This document shows positions 37,190 through 46,424 of a stretch of DNA of 64,000 bases, piece after piece. The notes under the pieces are model-generated. The model had not been told where the DNA came from. It was given only the letters and a program-made list of their open reading frames with translations, and made no database searches. The position numbers were made by a program, and so were the translations under genes. This DNA comes from Symbiodinium natans. Taxonomy: Eukaryota; Sar; Dinophyceae; Suessiales; Symbiodiniaceae. The stretch covers positions 546,063-610,062 of the forward strand of contig CAJNDS010000890.1 of the NCBI GenBank assembly GCA_905221605.1, given 5' to 3'. Numbering within the stretch: position 1 is the stretch's first letter; each line of letters begins with the position of its first letter.

Positions 37190-37390
37190 CTGAAGCTATC
37201 CTCTCACTTAAACCAGAACCAGATCTTCCTTTAGAACAACCGTTCACCCACCCACCCACCCCCACCCCCACCCCCACCCCCACCCCCACCCCAATGTGCA
37301 TTTGAGGGTACGTAGGGCTGGTGAGTAACCCTAAACCCTAAACCCTAAACCCTATGCGGAGCTGCAATTGGTATTGTAGAAAAGAGTTAG

Positions 37391-37641
37391 TGTTGGAAGT
37401 TGGAAGGGTTAATGAACCCGTAAACCATGTTTGGCTCAAGATGGGCTTGAACAGAAAGCCACAAGTTCAAAAAGTAGTGCCTGGGTTCTTAGGGTTTGGT
37501 AAGGGTGTGGATTCCTTCCCCCTTTCCTTCCCCCCTGGGTTGCTCTTATCCGTGTTCTTGTTTGTTTCTTGGTTCGATCTGGGGAATATAAGTCCAGGGC
37601 GATTAGGGGAGTTGGTTTCCTTCCTTGATTGTCCCCCCGTA
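37391..37641 (+). repeat. 5' LTR, 251 bp
   Basis: Direct repeat of 42254-42503, differing by one substitution and one C insertion. Starts TGTTGGAAG, a typical Ty1/copia-type LTR start, and ends CCCCCCGTA, so the ends are TG...TA. Contains GAATATAAG, a possible TATA element. The high identity suggests recent insertion. Confidence 0.85.
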
Positions 37642-37655
37642 GGTTATGAGCCCAA
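37642..37655 (+). promoter_or_regulatory. primer binding site, half-tRNA initiator-Met type
   Basis: GGTTATGAGCCC directly follows the LTR. It is complementary to the anticodon-loop region of initiator tRNA-Met (GGGCTCATAACC) rather than a tRNA 3' end, the same arrangement as in Drosophila copia. The tRNA was recalled, not searched. Confidence 0.65.
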
Positions 37656-37708
37656 ATTAGGTTCCCTGCGGTTAAGTGTTCTTTCAAGGTTTTTGGGATC
37701 AAGAAGCA

Positions 37709-40700
37709 ATGCCTTCTCCGAAGCGATGGCTCCAACCTGCCTCGGATGGTGGACAAAATGGTGGAGCTGGAAATGGTGCAGCTGAGTCTCTGGGTGAAAG
37801 ATCGGTGTTGGAAGAGGTGATTCCCGGCGCTGAAGAACATCTGGAAGAGGCCTTGGTTGCAGAAAGCCCCAATGTGGGTATGAATCCCAATGTGGATATG
37901 GTTAGCAATGCTGAAGCTGAAGGACGTGCTGTCTCTGTATCGCCAAAGCCTGGTGAGAAAAGGAACTGGGACGCGACTGGTGGTATAGATCGTGAAATGG
38001 AGGTGACTGTTTTACGAGTGTTGCACAAACACGGGTATCAGCCGTCGTCTTCGACTTCGGGTCGAATGGTAGACCAAGAGTCTCAGACCGATCTGATTGG
38101 AGACGTGCTGCAAGCGGCCAGGAGGCCTCTGAACAAGATCAAAAGGGATCTATCTTCGAGTTCCCAAGGTGGTGGAAGCGGTCATGAACAGAAGGGTGCG
38201 GACAGCTTTGAAGCTGCACCTGCTGCTGGATACGCCATGGGGGAGGAGGAGATCCTACAGATGGAGGCTGAGAGGTTGCGACAGCTGTCCGAAGAAGAGG
38301 ACGAGATGCGACAGGTCTCTGAAAGGGATGGTTTTCGGAAAGACGAGCATCTGATCAAAGCGTGCGATGGGACAACGTGGGAATGGCACCTCCATGAAGA
38401 TGGGAGACAATATTATTACTGCCTGGATACGCAGGAAAGCAAGTGGACATTGCCGGTGGTAGGTGAAAAGATGAAGAGTGACGAGGTGGTTGGGTCTCCT
38501 TCGGGCAATGAGCTGGAAATGGAGGCGGCACCGGATTCTTCATCCTCTACTCCGAAGACTGAGTCTACGAGGGCATTCCAGGGTAGTGTAAATAGTTTAG
38601 GTGAAAAAGATTTTTCCTCTACTATCAGGGATAGCGGTCCTAGGGCTGGTGGTGACGCCCCGACCTCGGGTTCTCCTGATGAAGAGGAGATTCCTGGAAA
38701 CCGAACAGACATCGCTGGGGCTCAACATCTGGATCGGGAAGGAATGGGAGCACTTTCTGAGGGTGTGGCAGCGGTGGAATCGGTAGGTCCAGAAGAAAAG
38801 ATTCCCAATGTGGAGATCGGAGCTGTGTCGGCTGCAGAAGAGCGAGTGGTGGATGTGGTACCTGTCGTTCAGGAATGTGGTCCTGGAGATTTGGAAGACG
38901 GAGGGAAAAGGTCGTGTGTTGCGACTGAGGAGGTCTCTTCGTTTGGTGCCAAGGTTCCTGCCATTCAAAGGGAAAAAGAAGCTTCTGGAATAGCTGGAGA
39001 CACGGAAGATCTGAAAAATGAGGCCTGGAGCGCCAATGATGCGCGGGTCGATGCGCCAGATATTACCTGGAGTGCGAAGGAAGCACGGGTTGAGGTGCAT
39101 ATGGTGTTACGTTCCACGGGCGACTGCAACAATGGGGCGCAGGTCTCCGCAGCAGCTGATGATGGAGGTTCACAGGTGGACGCACTGGTGCAACCTGAAG
39201 TTAGCCGCGAGGAACGAAATGACAAGGGCTACACCGGAGCCAATGAGGCAGCTGTGGTCAACGATGGTGGAAATTCTCCTTTGGAAACCATGGAACCAAA
39301 GGAGCCTGCGGTGGAAGAAAGCGTGCCTGCCGTGGATGATCGACTCAATTGCCCTGCAGTGAAAGAAGATTTGCCTGCTGCAGAAGGTGTGACAAAGGAC
39401 TCCAATGATGGGTCCACTCCCATGAAGGGAGAAGTGTTGCCGTCTGGAAGTTCGCCGGCAGTCGACACCGAGCGAATTACAGCAGATGAGGCAAAGCCTT
39501 TGGCGGAGAAAAAGGGAGGTCCTGAAGTCCAGGAGCACAAAAAAGATGAGCTTGTGGGACTCGTGGAGCAGGACGAGCAGTGTGACTCAAAGGTGAAAAC
39601 AAAGGATGCGCCAGGAGCCGATGATACAGAGGTGGTTTCTGAAGAGCACGCAAAGAAAGTGCCCCGAGCGGGAGCCTTGGAATCACCTGGGACACATTGC
39701 TATCAAGAGGGAGATGAGATCATGGGTCTAGTGCGCTGCATCAATGGGTATGGAGCCTTTTTGGACCTTGGTGATTTGAATGTATTGATTCCTGCAGAAG
39801 GGAACAATACGTGTCATTTCAGATTTGGTGATACTGTCAATGGAACAGTGAAACTAGTGGAAGATGATGGTACCATAATCTTGGACACCTTTCTGGTTTT
39901 GGAAGAGGACGTGGAGGACTCTTCCTCAACGCTGCGGAAATGGAAACCCAGCGGCTGGAGTACGTGGTGGACGAATTCATGGTATGTTGGTCAATGGTAC
40001 CGAGATTCCAACGGTCAATGGGACTGGAAACAGGAGGAAGAGCAATCCGATGAGGAGCTTGTGGTACAGGAGTTATCCTCTGAAGAACGAGAAGAAAGAC
40101 AACTTTATGGAGAAAAGATCTACAAAGCTCTTCTGGAGAATGGAAACGAAGAGGAAGCCTATGTTGGCAAAATTACAGGGATGCTGTTGGGTCGCCCGAT
40201 GGAAGATTTACAGGAGTGTGTTGCAGATCAGGCATTCCTCAATGCGGAAGCTCGGCGCGCGTATGGCATCTTGCAAAATGATGGTTGGAAGCCTGATGGT
40301 ACAGAAAGCACAGGCTTGGGGAAGTTAACCACTTTTTCCCGAAAACAGTACCACAACGCGCTTTTCGAACTGGCATGCAGAAAAAGGAGATTTTCTCGAC
40401 CAGTTGTGGGTGAAGCGGTGGCAACGGTGCTGAATCAAGGGGAAGATGAGTTTTGGAACGCGCTTTGGTTGGACACCAAGCTATTTTTGCAGGAGCTTGA
40501 TGGTGCAGTGCAATCCATGAGCAAAAGGGAGAACAGGCCAATGGAAGCCTACATGGACCCTGACCAGTACAAAAAGGCTCACATGACTCCAAAGACTGTG
40601 TTGTCACCTGGTTACAGCAAGCTGTGCAAGTTCTTCAATCGGGGAAGGTGTCGCAATGGTGATGAGTGTTCCTATGAGCATCGTCGTTATGGTGAAGGTT

Positions 40701-41869
40701 GGCCAGGAAGAGGGTCAACTGATCCAAAGAATAGCCAAGAAGCTGATGATGAGGATGGGAACATCGGTGACCCTCCCACAGAGGAAGGTACAGTGGATGA
40801 AGCACAGCAGGAGCGGGAGGATTTAGCCTTCCGGGCCAAGTACAATTTTGGCAAAGGTGCATCAAAGGGTGAGCCTACGTCGGGTGAGCCAAAAGGTCGG
40901 CTGTGTCTGTATTACAATCAAGGTGGTTGTAAATATGGGACTGCATGCAGGTACCTTCACAACGATGACATAGCATTGGAAGGGACTTGGGAGCCCGGCA
41001 AATCTTGGGACAATGCTTCCAGGAAGTCACTAAGGGACGCAGGGTTCCACAATTGCTGTTTCGATTATTACCTCCGAGGACGTTGCCGGAAAGGGTTAAA
41101 TTTCTGCAAGTACTCCCATGACGAGATGTCAGAGGAGCGGCTGTCGCTTCTGAAACACTTGGCACAGGTGGCCAATCAGGTCCGGTTTGAAAAAGAGAGA
41201 GGATGGGAGATTACGGATAGAAGCACGTTTCAGCCACCTGCAAGTGGGGGAGCTGAATCTTCCTCATCCTCGGCACCAAAAGCACTGCAAATGACCAATG
41301 TGTCACAAAAAGATGGTGAAAAAGGTACTCTGGATGAAGCAGAAGCTGATGAACAAAAGAATTCGGTGGCTGCATCCACTGGTACTCAGCTTCAAAATCC
41401 GGAGGAGCCAATTGAAAATTGGATGGCTCGCAACGCACACCTGTGGGTGTATACCCCTCATGTAAGTGAGGTGATGATTACGCTTGGTGTGACCAATGTG
41501 TCGGACTTGCAAGAGTTCATCTTTGTGGAAGATTTGGTTGACAAAGGGATCAACAAAGTGACCGCATGCAAAATTCTGCAATTGGTTGGTGATGTCCGAT
41601 ATCGCCGGGAGGACCGGAAAAGGCAGTTCCTTCTGATGCATCTGTACGGGTACAACAATCTTCTGGGAACAAAGGGACTGGAAGAGCGGCGGTGCGAACC
41701 CTCACTCAGGTGCGTGAAGCTGAAGACTCCGGTGCAAAAACTATGCCGAGAGGCTCCTATCGGGAGCTTTTTGATAAGGTCAGGTACCGTGATGGTTGGA
41801 CGCTTGCGCAGAGGTCTCCGTTGTGCGTACAGAAGCTGCGGTTGGTGGGAGTTGGAATGCCGCCGGTGA
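37709..41869 (+). CDS. Gag-like polyprotein of gag-only LTR retrotransposon
   Basis: From the first ATG (MPSPKRW) about 1386 codons; the frame is open slightly further back to a GTG. Residues 220-249 look like a WW domain (TWEWHLHEDGRQYYYC, then SKW.LP). Residues 250-660 are acidic, Ala/Val/Glu-rich and disordered-looking. Residues 667-727 resemble an S1 RNA-binding fold (GLVRCINGYGAFLDLG). Three CCCH fingers lie at about 972-991 (C-x7-C-x5-C-x3-H), 1065-1083 (C-x7-C-x5-C-x3-H) and 1115-1137 (C-x8-C-x6-C-x3-H). About 1232-1297 resembles a SAM domain (VSDLQEFIFVEDLVDKG). No protease, integrase, RT or RNase H is seen between the LTRs. Likely RNA binding and particle forming, by analogy with Gag. 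Confidence 0.8.
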   Translation: MPSPKRWLQPASDGGQNGGAGNGAAESLGERSVLEEVIPGAEEHLEEALVAESPNVGMNPNVDMVSNAEAEGRAVSVSPKPGEKRNWDATGGIDREMEVTVLRVLHKHGYQPSSSTSGRMVDQESQTDLIGDVLQAARRPLNKIKRDLSSSSQGGGSGHEQKGADSFEAAPAAGYAMGEEEILQMEAERLRQLSEEEDEMRQVSERDGFRKDEHLIKACDGTTWEWHLHEDGRQYYYCLDTQESKWTLPVVGEKMKSDEVVGSPSGNELEMEAAPDSSSSTPKTESTRAFQGSVNSLGEKDFSSTIRDSGPRAGGDAPTSGSPDEEEIPGNRTDIAGAQHLDREGMGALSEGVAAVESVGPEEKIPNVEIGAVSAAEERVVDVVPVVQECGPGDLEDGGKRSCVATEEVSSFGAKVPAIQREKEASGIAGDTEDLKNEAWSANDARVDAPDITWSAKEARVEVHMVLRSTGDCNNGAQVSAAADDGGSQVDALVQPEVSREERNDKGYTGANEAAVVNDGGNSPLETMEPKEPAVEESVPAVDDRLNCPAVKEDLPAAEGVTKDSNDGSTPMKGEVLPSGSSPAVDTERITADEAKPLAEKKGGPEVQEHKKDELVGLVEQDEQCDSKVKTKDAPGADDTEVVSEEHAKKVPRAGALESPGTHCYQEGDEIMGLVRCINGYGAFLDLGDLNVLIPAEGNNTCHFRFGDTVNGTVKLVEDDGTIILDTFLVLEEDVEDSSSTLRKWKPSGWSTWWTNSWYVGQWYRDSNGQWDWKQEEEQSDEELVVQELSSEEREERQLYGEKIYKALLENGNEEEAYVGKITGMLLGRPMEDLQECVADQAFLNAEARRAYGILQNDGWKPDGTESTGLGKLTTFSRKQYHNALFELACRKRRFSRPVVGEAVATVLNQGEDEFWNALWLDTKLFLQELDGAVQSMSKRENRPMEAYMDPDQYKKAHMTPKTVLSPGYSKLCKFFNRGRCRNGDECSYEHRRYGEGWPGRGSTDPKNSQEADDEDGNIGDPPTEEGTVDEAQQEREDLAFRAKYNFGKGASKGEPTSGEPKGRLCLYYNQGGCKYGTACRYLHNDDIALEGTWEPGKSWDNASRKSLRDAGFHNCCFDYYLRGRCRKGLNFCKYSHDEMSEERLSLLKHLAQVANQVRFEKERGWEITDRSTFQPPASGGAESSSSSAPKALQMTNVSQKDGEKGTLDEAEADEQKNSVAASTGTQLQNPEEPIENWMARNAHLWVYTPHVSEVMITLGVTNVSDLQEFIFVEDLVDKGINKVTACKILQLVGDVRYRREDRKRQFLLMHLYGYNNLLGTKGLEERRCEPSLRCVKLKTPVQKLCREAPIGSFLIRSGTVMVGRLRRGLRCAYRSCGWWELECRR

Positions 41870-42249
41870 ATCCACCAACAAAAAAGTATCGGTCAAGATC
41901 AAACCCTGTGAGAAGGGGAAGGCCCTTGCTGGACAAAAAACAGGTGCGACAGGTGCCACGCTCTCGGTCACAACGACGAGTGCAACCGGCGGAAGTGGTG
42001 GAAAAGCCGAAGCCACTGGAACTGAAGCCTCGTGGTGGGTTGTCGTATCGGTTCAGCAGAGCGTGGGCAGATGTGGTGGATGATGATGAACAGGCGGAGG
42101 CTTTGGTCTCGTATGCCGCTTCCTTAAGCGATTCAAGCGAAGAGGAGACCAATGCCGTACAACGCCTGAAGGAAATCTTTTTGCAAGAAAGGGATTCACA
42201 GAGAACTGCGAATCGTGGCAATGTTCCGCAAAGTGGTTCTTCAGGCTAG
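41692..42249 (+). CDS. -1 frame extension of the Gag-like protein
   Basis: Overlaps the end of the previous frame by about 180 bp and runs to a TAG four bases before the 3' LTR. Reads REAEDSGAKTMPRGSYRELF, then basic KKYRSRSNPVRRGRPLL, KPLELKPRGGLSYRFSRAW and acidic ADVVDDDEQAEALVSYAA. Its coding character is better than that of the overlapping tail of the first frame. It needs a -1 shift, an intron or a mutation in the first frame to be joined. No downstream pol. Confidence 0.6.
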   Translation: MRTLTQVREAEDSGAKTMPRGSYRELFDKVRYRDGWTLAQRSPLCVQKLRLVGVGMPPVNPPTKKYRSRSNPVRRGRPLLDKKQVRQVPRSRSQRRVQPAEVVEKPKPLELKPRGGLSYRFSRAWADVVDDDEQAEALVSYAASLSDSSEEETNAVQRLKEIFLQERDSQRTANRGNVPQSGSSG

Positions 42250-42253
42250 TTAG

Positions 42254-42503
42254 TGTTGGAAGTTGGAAGGGTTAATGAACCCGTAAACCATGTTTGGCTC
42301 AAGATGGGCTTGAACAGAAAGCCACAAGTTCAAAAAGTAGTGCCTGGGTTCTTCGGGTTTGGTAAGGGTGTGGATTCCTTCCCCCTTTCCTTCCCCCTGG
42401 GTTGCTCTTATCCGTGTTCTTGTTTGTTTCTTGGTTCGATCTGGGGAATATAAGTCCAGGGCGATTAGGGGAGTTGGTTTCCTTCCTTGATTGTCCCCCC
42501 GTA
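42254..42503 (+). repeat. 3' LTR, 250 bp
   Basis: Matches 37391-37641. No purine-rich tract precedes it (CAGGCTAGTTAG). It abuts a CCCTAAA array directly; the bases before the 5' LTR (GTTAG) do not match those after the 3' LTR (CCCTA), so no target duplication is visible. Confidence 0.85.
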
Positions 42504-42556
42504 CCCTAAACCCTAAACCCTAAACCCTAAACCCTAAACCCTAAACCCTAAACCCT
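42504..42556 (-). repeat. CCCTAAA array at the 3' LTR boundary
   Basis: Perfect heptamers begin at the base after the LTR. The following 450 bp contain poly-C/poly-A tracts, short arrays and a partial family C MITE (42757-42830). Confidence 0.95.
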
Positions 42557-42960
42557 GAGGGTATGGGTGTGCTTGACCACAACCCGGGCAACTCTTGCAC
42601 CGCCCCCCCCCCAAAAAAAAAAAACAGAATCCTATAGAACCTGAACTTCCACAGGCTTCTCTATAAGTCTCAAAACCTCACCCCTCTTCAGGGTTTAGAG
42701 TTTAGAGTTTAGGGTATAGGGTTTAGGGTATAGGGTTTAGGGTTTAGGGTTTAGGGCTAGCCCAAGAGTAGCATAGGAATATGACAAGGGCGTCCCTTTT
42801 GGTTTAGAGGGGCTTGTAACGCAACCCAACACCCCCCCCCCCCCCACCCCCAAGAAAAAAGGGAATAAAGGCATCAAGAGGGTTCTTAAACTCCCCTAAA
42901 CGCCAACACCTAAACCCTAACAGAGCTGTCTTGAGACATCCCACACGCTCCCCCCCACAC

Positions 42961-43145
42961 TGGGGCAATCCTTGCGGGAAGAGCAGCATCTGGCCTTGGA
43001 AATCGGAAGCCCTAAATCCTAAGGTTTGGGCTTAAGGGTTCAGGGTTCCGGGTTTCATCTTTGGGTTTATGCTAGTCCGCGCTGTTGGGTCAATCCATGT
43101 TTACCCATCGAAGGCCCTGTGCAGACTTGCGAAGCTTGCCAGCTG
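42961..43145 (-). CDS. two short exon candidates (43105-43145, 42961-42994)
   Basis: 43105-43145 reads QLASFASLHRAFD, acceptor TTTGTTGAATCAG, donor GTAAACATG. 42961-42994 reads ARCCSSRKDCP with donor GTGTGG. Confidence 0.38.
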
Positions 43146-43225
43146 CTGATTCAACAAAACCCTAAACCCTAAACCCTGAACCTAAAACCTGAAACCCTGA
43201 ACAACAAACGCCGTAAGAACCAAAC

Positions 43226-43292
43226 TTGGGATGTTCCCCCCCCGTTATACTAGTCAACAGCCCTTCACAGGGATTCTAGTACCCCCTTTCTG
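43226..43292. mobile_element. MITE family E partial copy
   Basis: GGGATGTTCCCCCCCCGTTATACTAG and CAGCCCTTCACAGGGATTCTAGTACCCC match the family E ends. Confidence 0.5.
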
Positions 43293-43581
43293 ACAATATT
43301 TACGAGGGGTCGACCCAAGCAGATGTCTAAAAAAAACAACACAACAAAACTGAAGGTCGCCCGGGCGCCTAAAACCCTTTCGTCAAAACAAAAAAACACC
43401 CGAAGGATCTCCATGGGAGTTGAGATTTATGGCTTTAAGGCTCTTAAACCCTAAACCCTACACCCTAAACCCTAAATCGTCTATAGGGCTGGGGCTTTAG
43501 GAGTGGCGCAGCGCTCCGAAGGTTTAAAGGTTCGCAGCCTGTGACGCTCTACTTTCGGCTTCAGGCTATTTTGGATTTGGG

Positions 43582-43718
43582 GTTTGGGTTTAGGGTTTAG
43601 GGTTTAGGGTTTAGGGTTTAGGGTTTAGGGTTTAGGGTTTAGGGTTTAGGGTTTAGGGTTTAGGGTTTAGGGTTTAGGGTTTAGGGTTTAGGGTTTAGGG
43701 TTTAGGGTTTAGGGTTTG
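43582..43718 (+). repeat. TTTAGGG array
   Basis: About 19 nearly perfect units just upstream of the helicase remnant. The 210 bp between the array and the remnant show no clear feature. Confidence 0.95.
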
Positions 43719-43953
43719 CTGTGATAGGGCGTAGATGCTGTGAAGGCTAGGTTTCGGAACAAGCTCGAAAGCTTCGCGAGGTGCCGAAGAGCAGCTTTGG
43801 CCCGATTGTGGAGGGCCATCTAACACTTTTCTCCCACCCCACGCCGTCCAAGGCGGCAAAGCCACCAAAACCTATTCCTTTTCGGGTTTAGGCCTAAACT
43901 CAGACAACAGTCCACTTTTCAAAACTTATTCAGTTTCATGATGTTGGTTGAAT

Positions 43954-44519
43954 CGACACTCATCAACTCGTCGTGGCGCTGCGCGGATCAATGCCCTCTG
44001 CCAGGAAGTTCTCTTTCGTCGGGCTGGACGCCCGCCGCTGGGCGGCATCCCGGCAGACTACGAAAGCAGCCCGGACAACTTCGACGAGGCGTCGGTCAGC
44101 TGAAGCCGCAATGCCCGGAGCCCCTACAGGTCACACTGTACGAAGGCCTCCGCGTGCGCTTGACTCGCAACATGGACAAAGCCCGTGATTTTGTCAATGG
44201 CATGACCGCCACCGTCCTGCGCTTCGACTCCAAGAACCGGGCAGTGATCGTAGAAACGGAAACCTCCCAAGTCTTGTGCGTGTACCCGGTGACGGACGAT
44301 GACGTCCCCGCCGGCAGCGTCACTGCGTATCCCTTGCGGCTGGGATACGCCGACACGGTACAAAAGTTTCAGGGAGCCGAGCTCTCGCACGTCACTTTCT
44401 GGCCGGACCGCAAGGGCTGTCCGGCTGTGGGATATGTTGCGTTGTCTCGCGTTCGCAACGATCGCGACTATCTCCTTGCAGGCTGTATCACTGCTGAACA
44501 TTTTGTGCCGGCTATGTGA
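43954..44519 (+). pseudogene. PIF1-type helicase C-terminal remnant
   Basis: Frame one (43954-44103) reads AARINALCQEVLFRRAG and ADYESSPDNFDEASVS, then a stop. Another frame continues LKPQCPEPLQVTLYEGLRVR, LTRNMDKARDFVNGMTATVL, TAYPLRLGYADTVQKFQGAE and VGYVALSRVRNDRDYLL to a stop at 44519. The ...NGM.GTV-type block, the Q-K-x-Q-G motif and the YVALSRV motif VI are typical of PIF1/RecD-like helicases, including those of Helitrons. The N-terminal ATPase half is absent and a frameshift splits it near 44095. Confidence 0.65.
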
Positions 44520-44720
44520 CATCGCCAGGCTGAAACAGATCGCTCCCTGAGCATCGAATATTCTCATGAGTGCAGCGCCGGGGCGTCGACTGCTCGTAAT
44601 TGTAGGCTGGCATAACAAAAGCACCACCCTTCAGGGCTGGATGATGATGACCGGCGCTGCACATCTGTCCGAGTCGCCCACACACGCGCGCAAAATAGAG
44701 CCGCTGCCCCTCTTGTGCTC
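44512..44720 (-). CDS. candidate 3'-terminal exon, 68 codons plus stop
   Basis: Reads AQEGQRLYFARVCGRLGQMC, SAGHHHPALKGGAFVMP, AYNYEQSTPRRCTHEN and SGSDLFQPGDVT with TAG. Acceptor GGGACTCTCAG. It overlaps the end of the helicase remnant on the other strand by 8 bases. Unidentified, Cys/His containing. Confidence 0.42.
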
Positions 44721-45058
44721 CTGAGAGTCCCACAGCATGAGCATTCGGCGATTTCGTGGGGTTACAGGAAATCGCACGCCGCCCCGCTGTTGCTACTTCA
44801 GCTTGTTTGCCCAAGACTGGGGCCGTTCTGCCAACTTGTGGCACCGCGTGTTAAAAGGGTTTGCAGCGCCTCATCTGCATTTAAAACGTTTATTTTTGTT
44901 TTTTGGCTGGCTCTGGCTTTCTCTGGCTTCGGTTTGGGTTCGCAGTGAGTTGTGATTGGGTGGCCTTGGGGTGGGCATGTGATCGCGCTATTGCATTCAG
45001 CTGACCGGTGCTACACCCTAAACCCTAAACCCTGAACCCTAAGCCCGAAACCCTAAAC

Positions 45059-45117
45059 CGTCCCGCATTCTGCCAGGGTAGTCGTCACAAAGCGACCAGC
45101 CGGGGCCCATCAGGCGA
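45059..45117 (-). CDS. candidate internal exon with DYPG
   Basis: Reads RLMGPGWSLCDDYPGRMRD to an array-derived GTTTAGGG donor; acceptor AGCTGCCACAAG. On the plus strand 45077-45180 reads GSRHKATSRGPSGDLWQLPV from acceptor TTCTGCCAG to GTGATGG for 34 codons, a serious alternative. Confidence 0.37.
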
Positions 45118-45354
45118 CTTGTGGCAGCTGCCAGTGCTTCGGCGGCTTTTTACTGGAGGAGTTCAAAAACATTTTGGAAAGTGATGGCATGCGTCGGGGT
45201 TAGGGTGTAAGGTTTAGTGTTTAGGGTTTAGGGTGTAGGGTTTTGGGTTTAGGGTTTAGGGTTTAGGGCTTAGGGTTTAGGGTTTAGGGCTTCGGGCGTA
45301 GGGTTTAGGATCCCAACAGCTTTGGACTGGGCTCCCTGCTGATTCGTACAACAG

Positions 45355-45408
45355 GGCGCAGAGCGCGAGCGCGATGCCGCATACGAGGACCTGTCTGCGA
45401 TTTTGGGG
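45355..45408. other. exon candidate, strand unresolved
   Basis: Plus is exactly 18 codons, GAERERDAAYEDLSAILG, between CGTACAACAG and GTCACG. Minus reads VLVCGIALALCALLYESAG, hydrophobic. The plus version is the better exon. Confidence 0.38.
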
Positions 45409-45771
45409 GTCACGGTTTAGGGTTTAGGGTGTAGGGTTAAGGGTTTAAACCTGAAAAAAAAGCTCTACATCGTACTTCCACAATGGGAATGCTCTACTAA
45501 GCCCTGTGATCCCTGGACCCTGGACCTCAGACCTTAAATGCTCAACTTCCACCCTCAAACCCCAACCTAAAAACACACTCTATCGCAGCCCCATGTCTCC
45601 TCATATTCACTTGTTGCAACGGTCCTAGGGTTTAGAAGGTTTAGGGCAAAATTTTAGCTTGGGGCTTCGGGAATGACATCACCTCACAGCAGACAAGGTT
45701 TGAGCAGGTAAACCAGTGAAAGCTGAGGCTTTGTAGGGCAGTTTAGGGGACCCCAAGGCAGGAGCTGACCC

Positions 45772-45870
45772 TCTTAAACCCTAAACCCTAAACCCTAAAC
45801 CCTAAACCCTAAACCCTGAACCCTAAACCCTAAACCCTAAACCCTAAACCCTAAACCCTAAACCCTCAAC
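45772..45870 (-). repeat. CCCTAAA array
   Basis: About 13 units, some CCCTGAA and CCCTCAA. Confidence 0.93.
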
Positions 45871-45898
45871 CCTCAACCCTAAGCCCTACACATCCTAC

Positions 45899-45982
45899 CT
45901 GAAAATCTCTGAGACGCCCGGCGGAAAGTCCAGGGTAGTCGGCTTCCATCTCCCACAGCCAGGTGGAAGTAGCGCTCCAAAC
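45899..45982 (-). CDS. candidate internal exon, exactly 28 codons
   Basis: Reads VWSATSTWLWEMEADYPGLS then AGRLRDFQ; donor CAG|GTAGGATG, acceptor CTACATGAAG. It contains a DYPG motif also seen at 45059-45117 and 63038-63117. Confidence 0.53.
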
Positions 45983-46083
45983 CTTCATGTAGGGTTTAGG
46001 GTTTAGGGTTTAGGGTTTAGGGTTTAGGGTTTAGGGTTGAGGGTTTAGGGTTTAGGGAAGCCCTGAACTCTAATCCAGGGTAC

Positions 46084-46185
46084 ATACAGCTCGTTGAGCA
46101 TCTTCTGCATCTGCCTCGGGTCCGCCTTCACGAAATGTTGTTGTGGATGCGAGAGCACGTACGGGAAATCCATTGGCCGATCCCT
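46084..46185 (-). CDS. strong candidate internal exon, exactly 34 codons
   Basis: Reads RDRPMDFPYVLSHPQQHFVK then ADPRQMQKMLNELY. Acceptor GCCCTGGGTCAAG, donor GTACCC at a codon end. Composition and completeness make it one of the clearest coding segments. Family not recognised. Confidence 0.62.
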
Positions 46186-46295
46186 CTTGACCCAGGGCAA
46201 ACCCTAAACCCTAAACAGCCCCTGAACCTTAAATCTTGGGATGCTCCCCCTGACACTAACTGTCCTTAATAGGGATTATAGTAGGGGTACTGTCC

Positions 46296-46385
46296 CCTAA
46301 ACCCTAAACCCTAAACCCTAAACCCTAAACCCTAAACCCTAAACCCTAAACCCTAAACCCTAAACCCTAAACCCTAAACCCTAAA
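46296..46385 (-). repeat. CCCTAAA array
   Basis: About 13 perfect units. A partial family E MITE (46233-46287) precedes it. Confidence 0.95.
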
Positions 46386-46424
46386 CTGTAAGGGACTTAA
46401 ACGGTCAACCAGTTGGAGGCATAC

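Noticed and set aside
37247-37292. Pro/Thr-rich coding repeat
   Set aside because: Simple CCCCCA microsatellite outside any supported frame.
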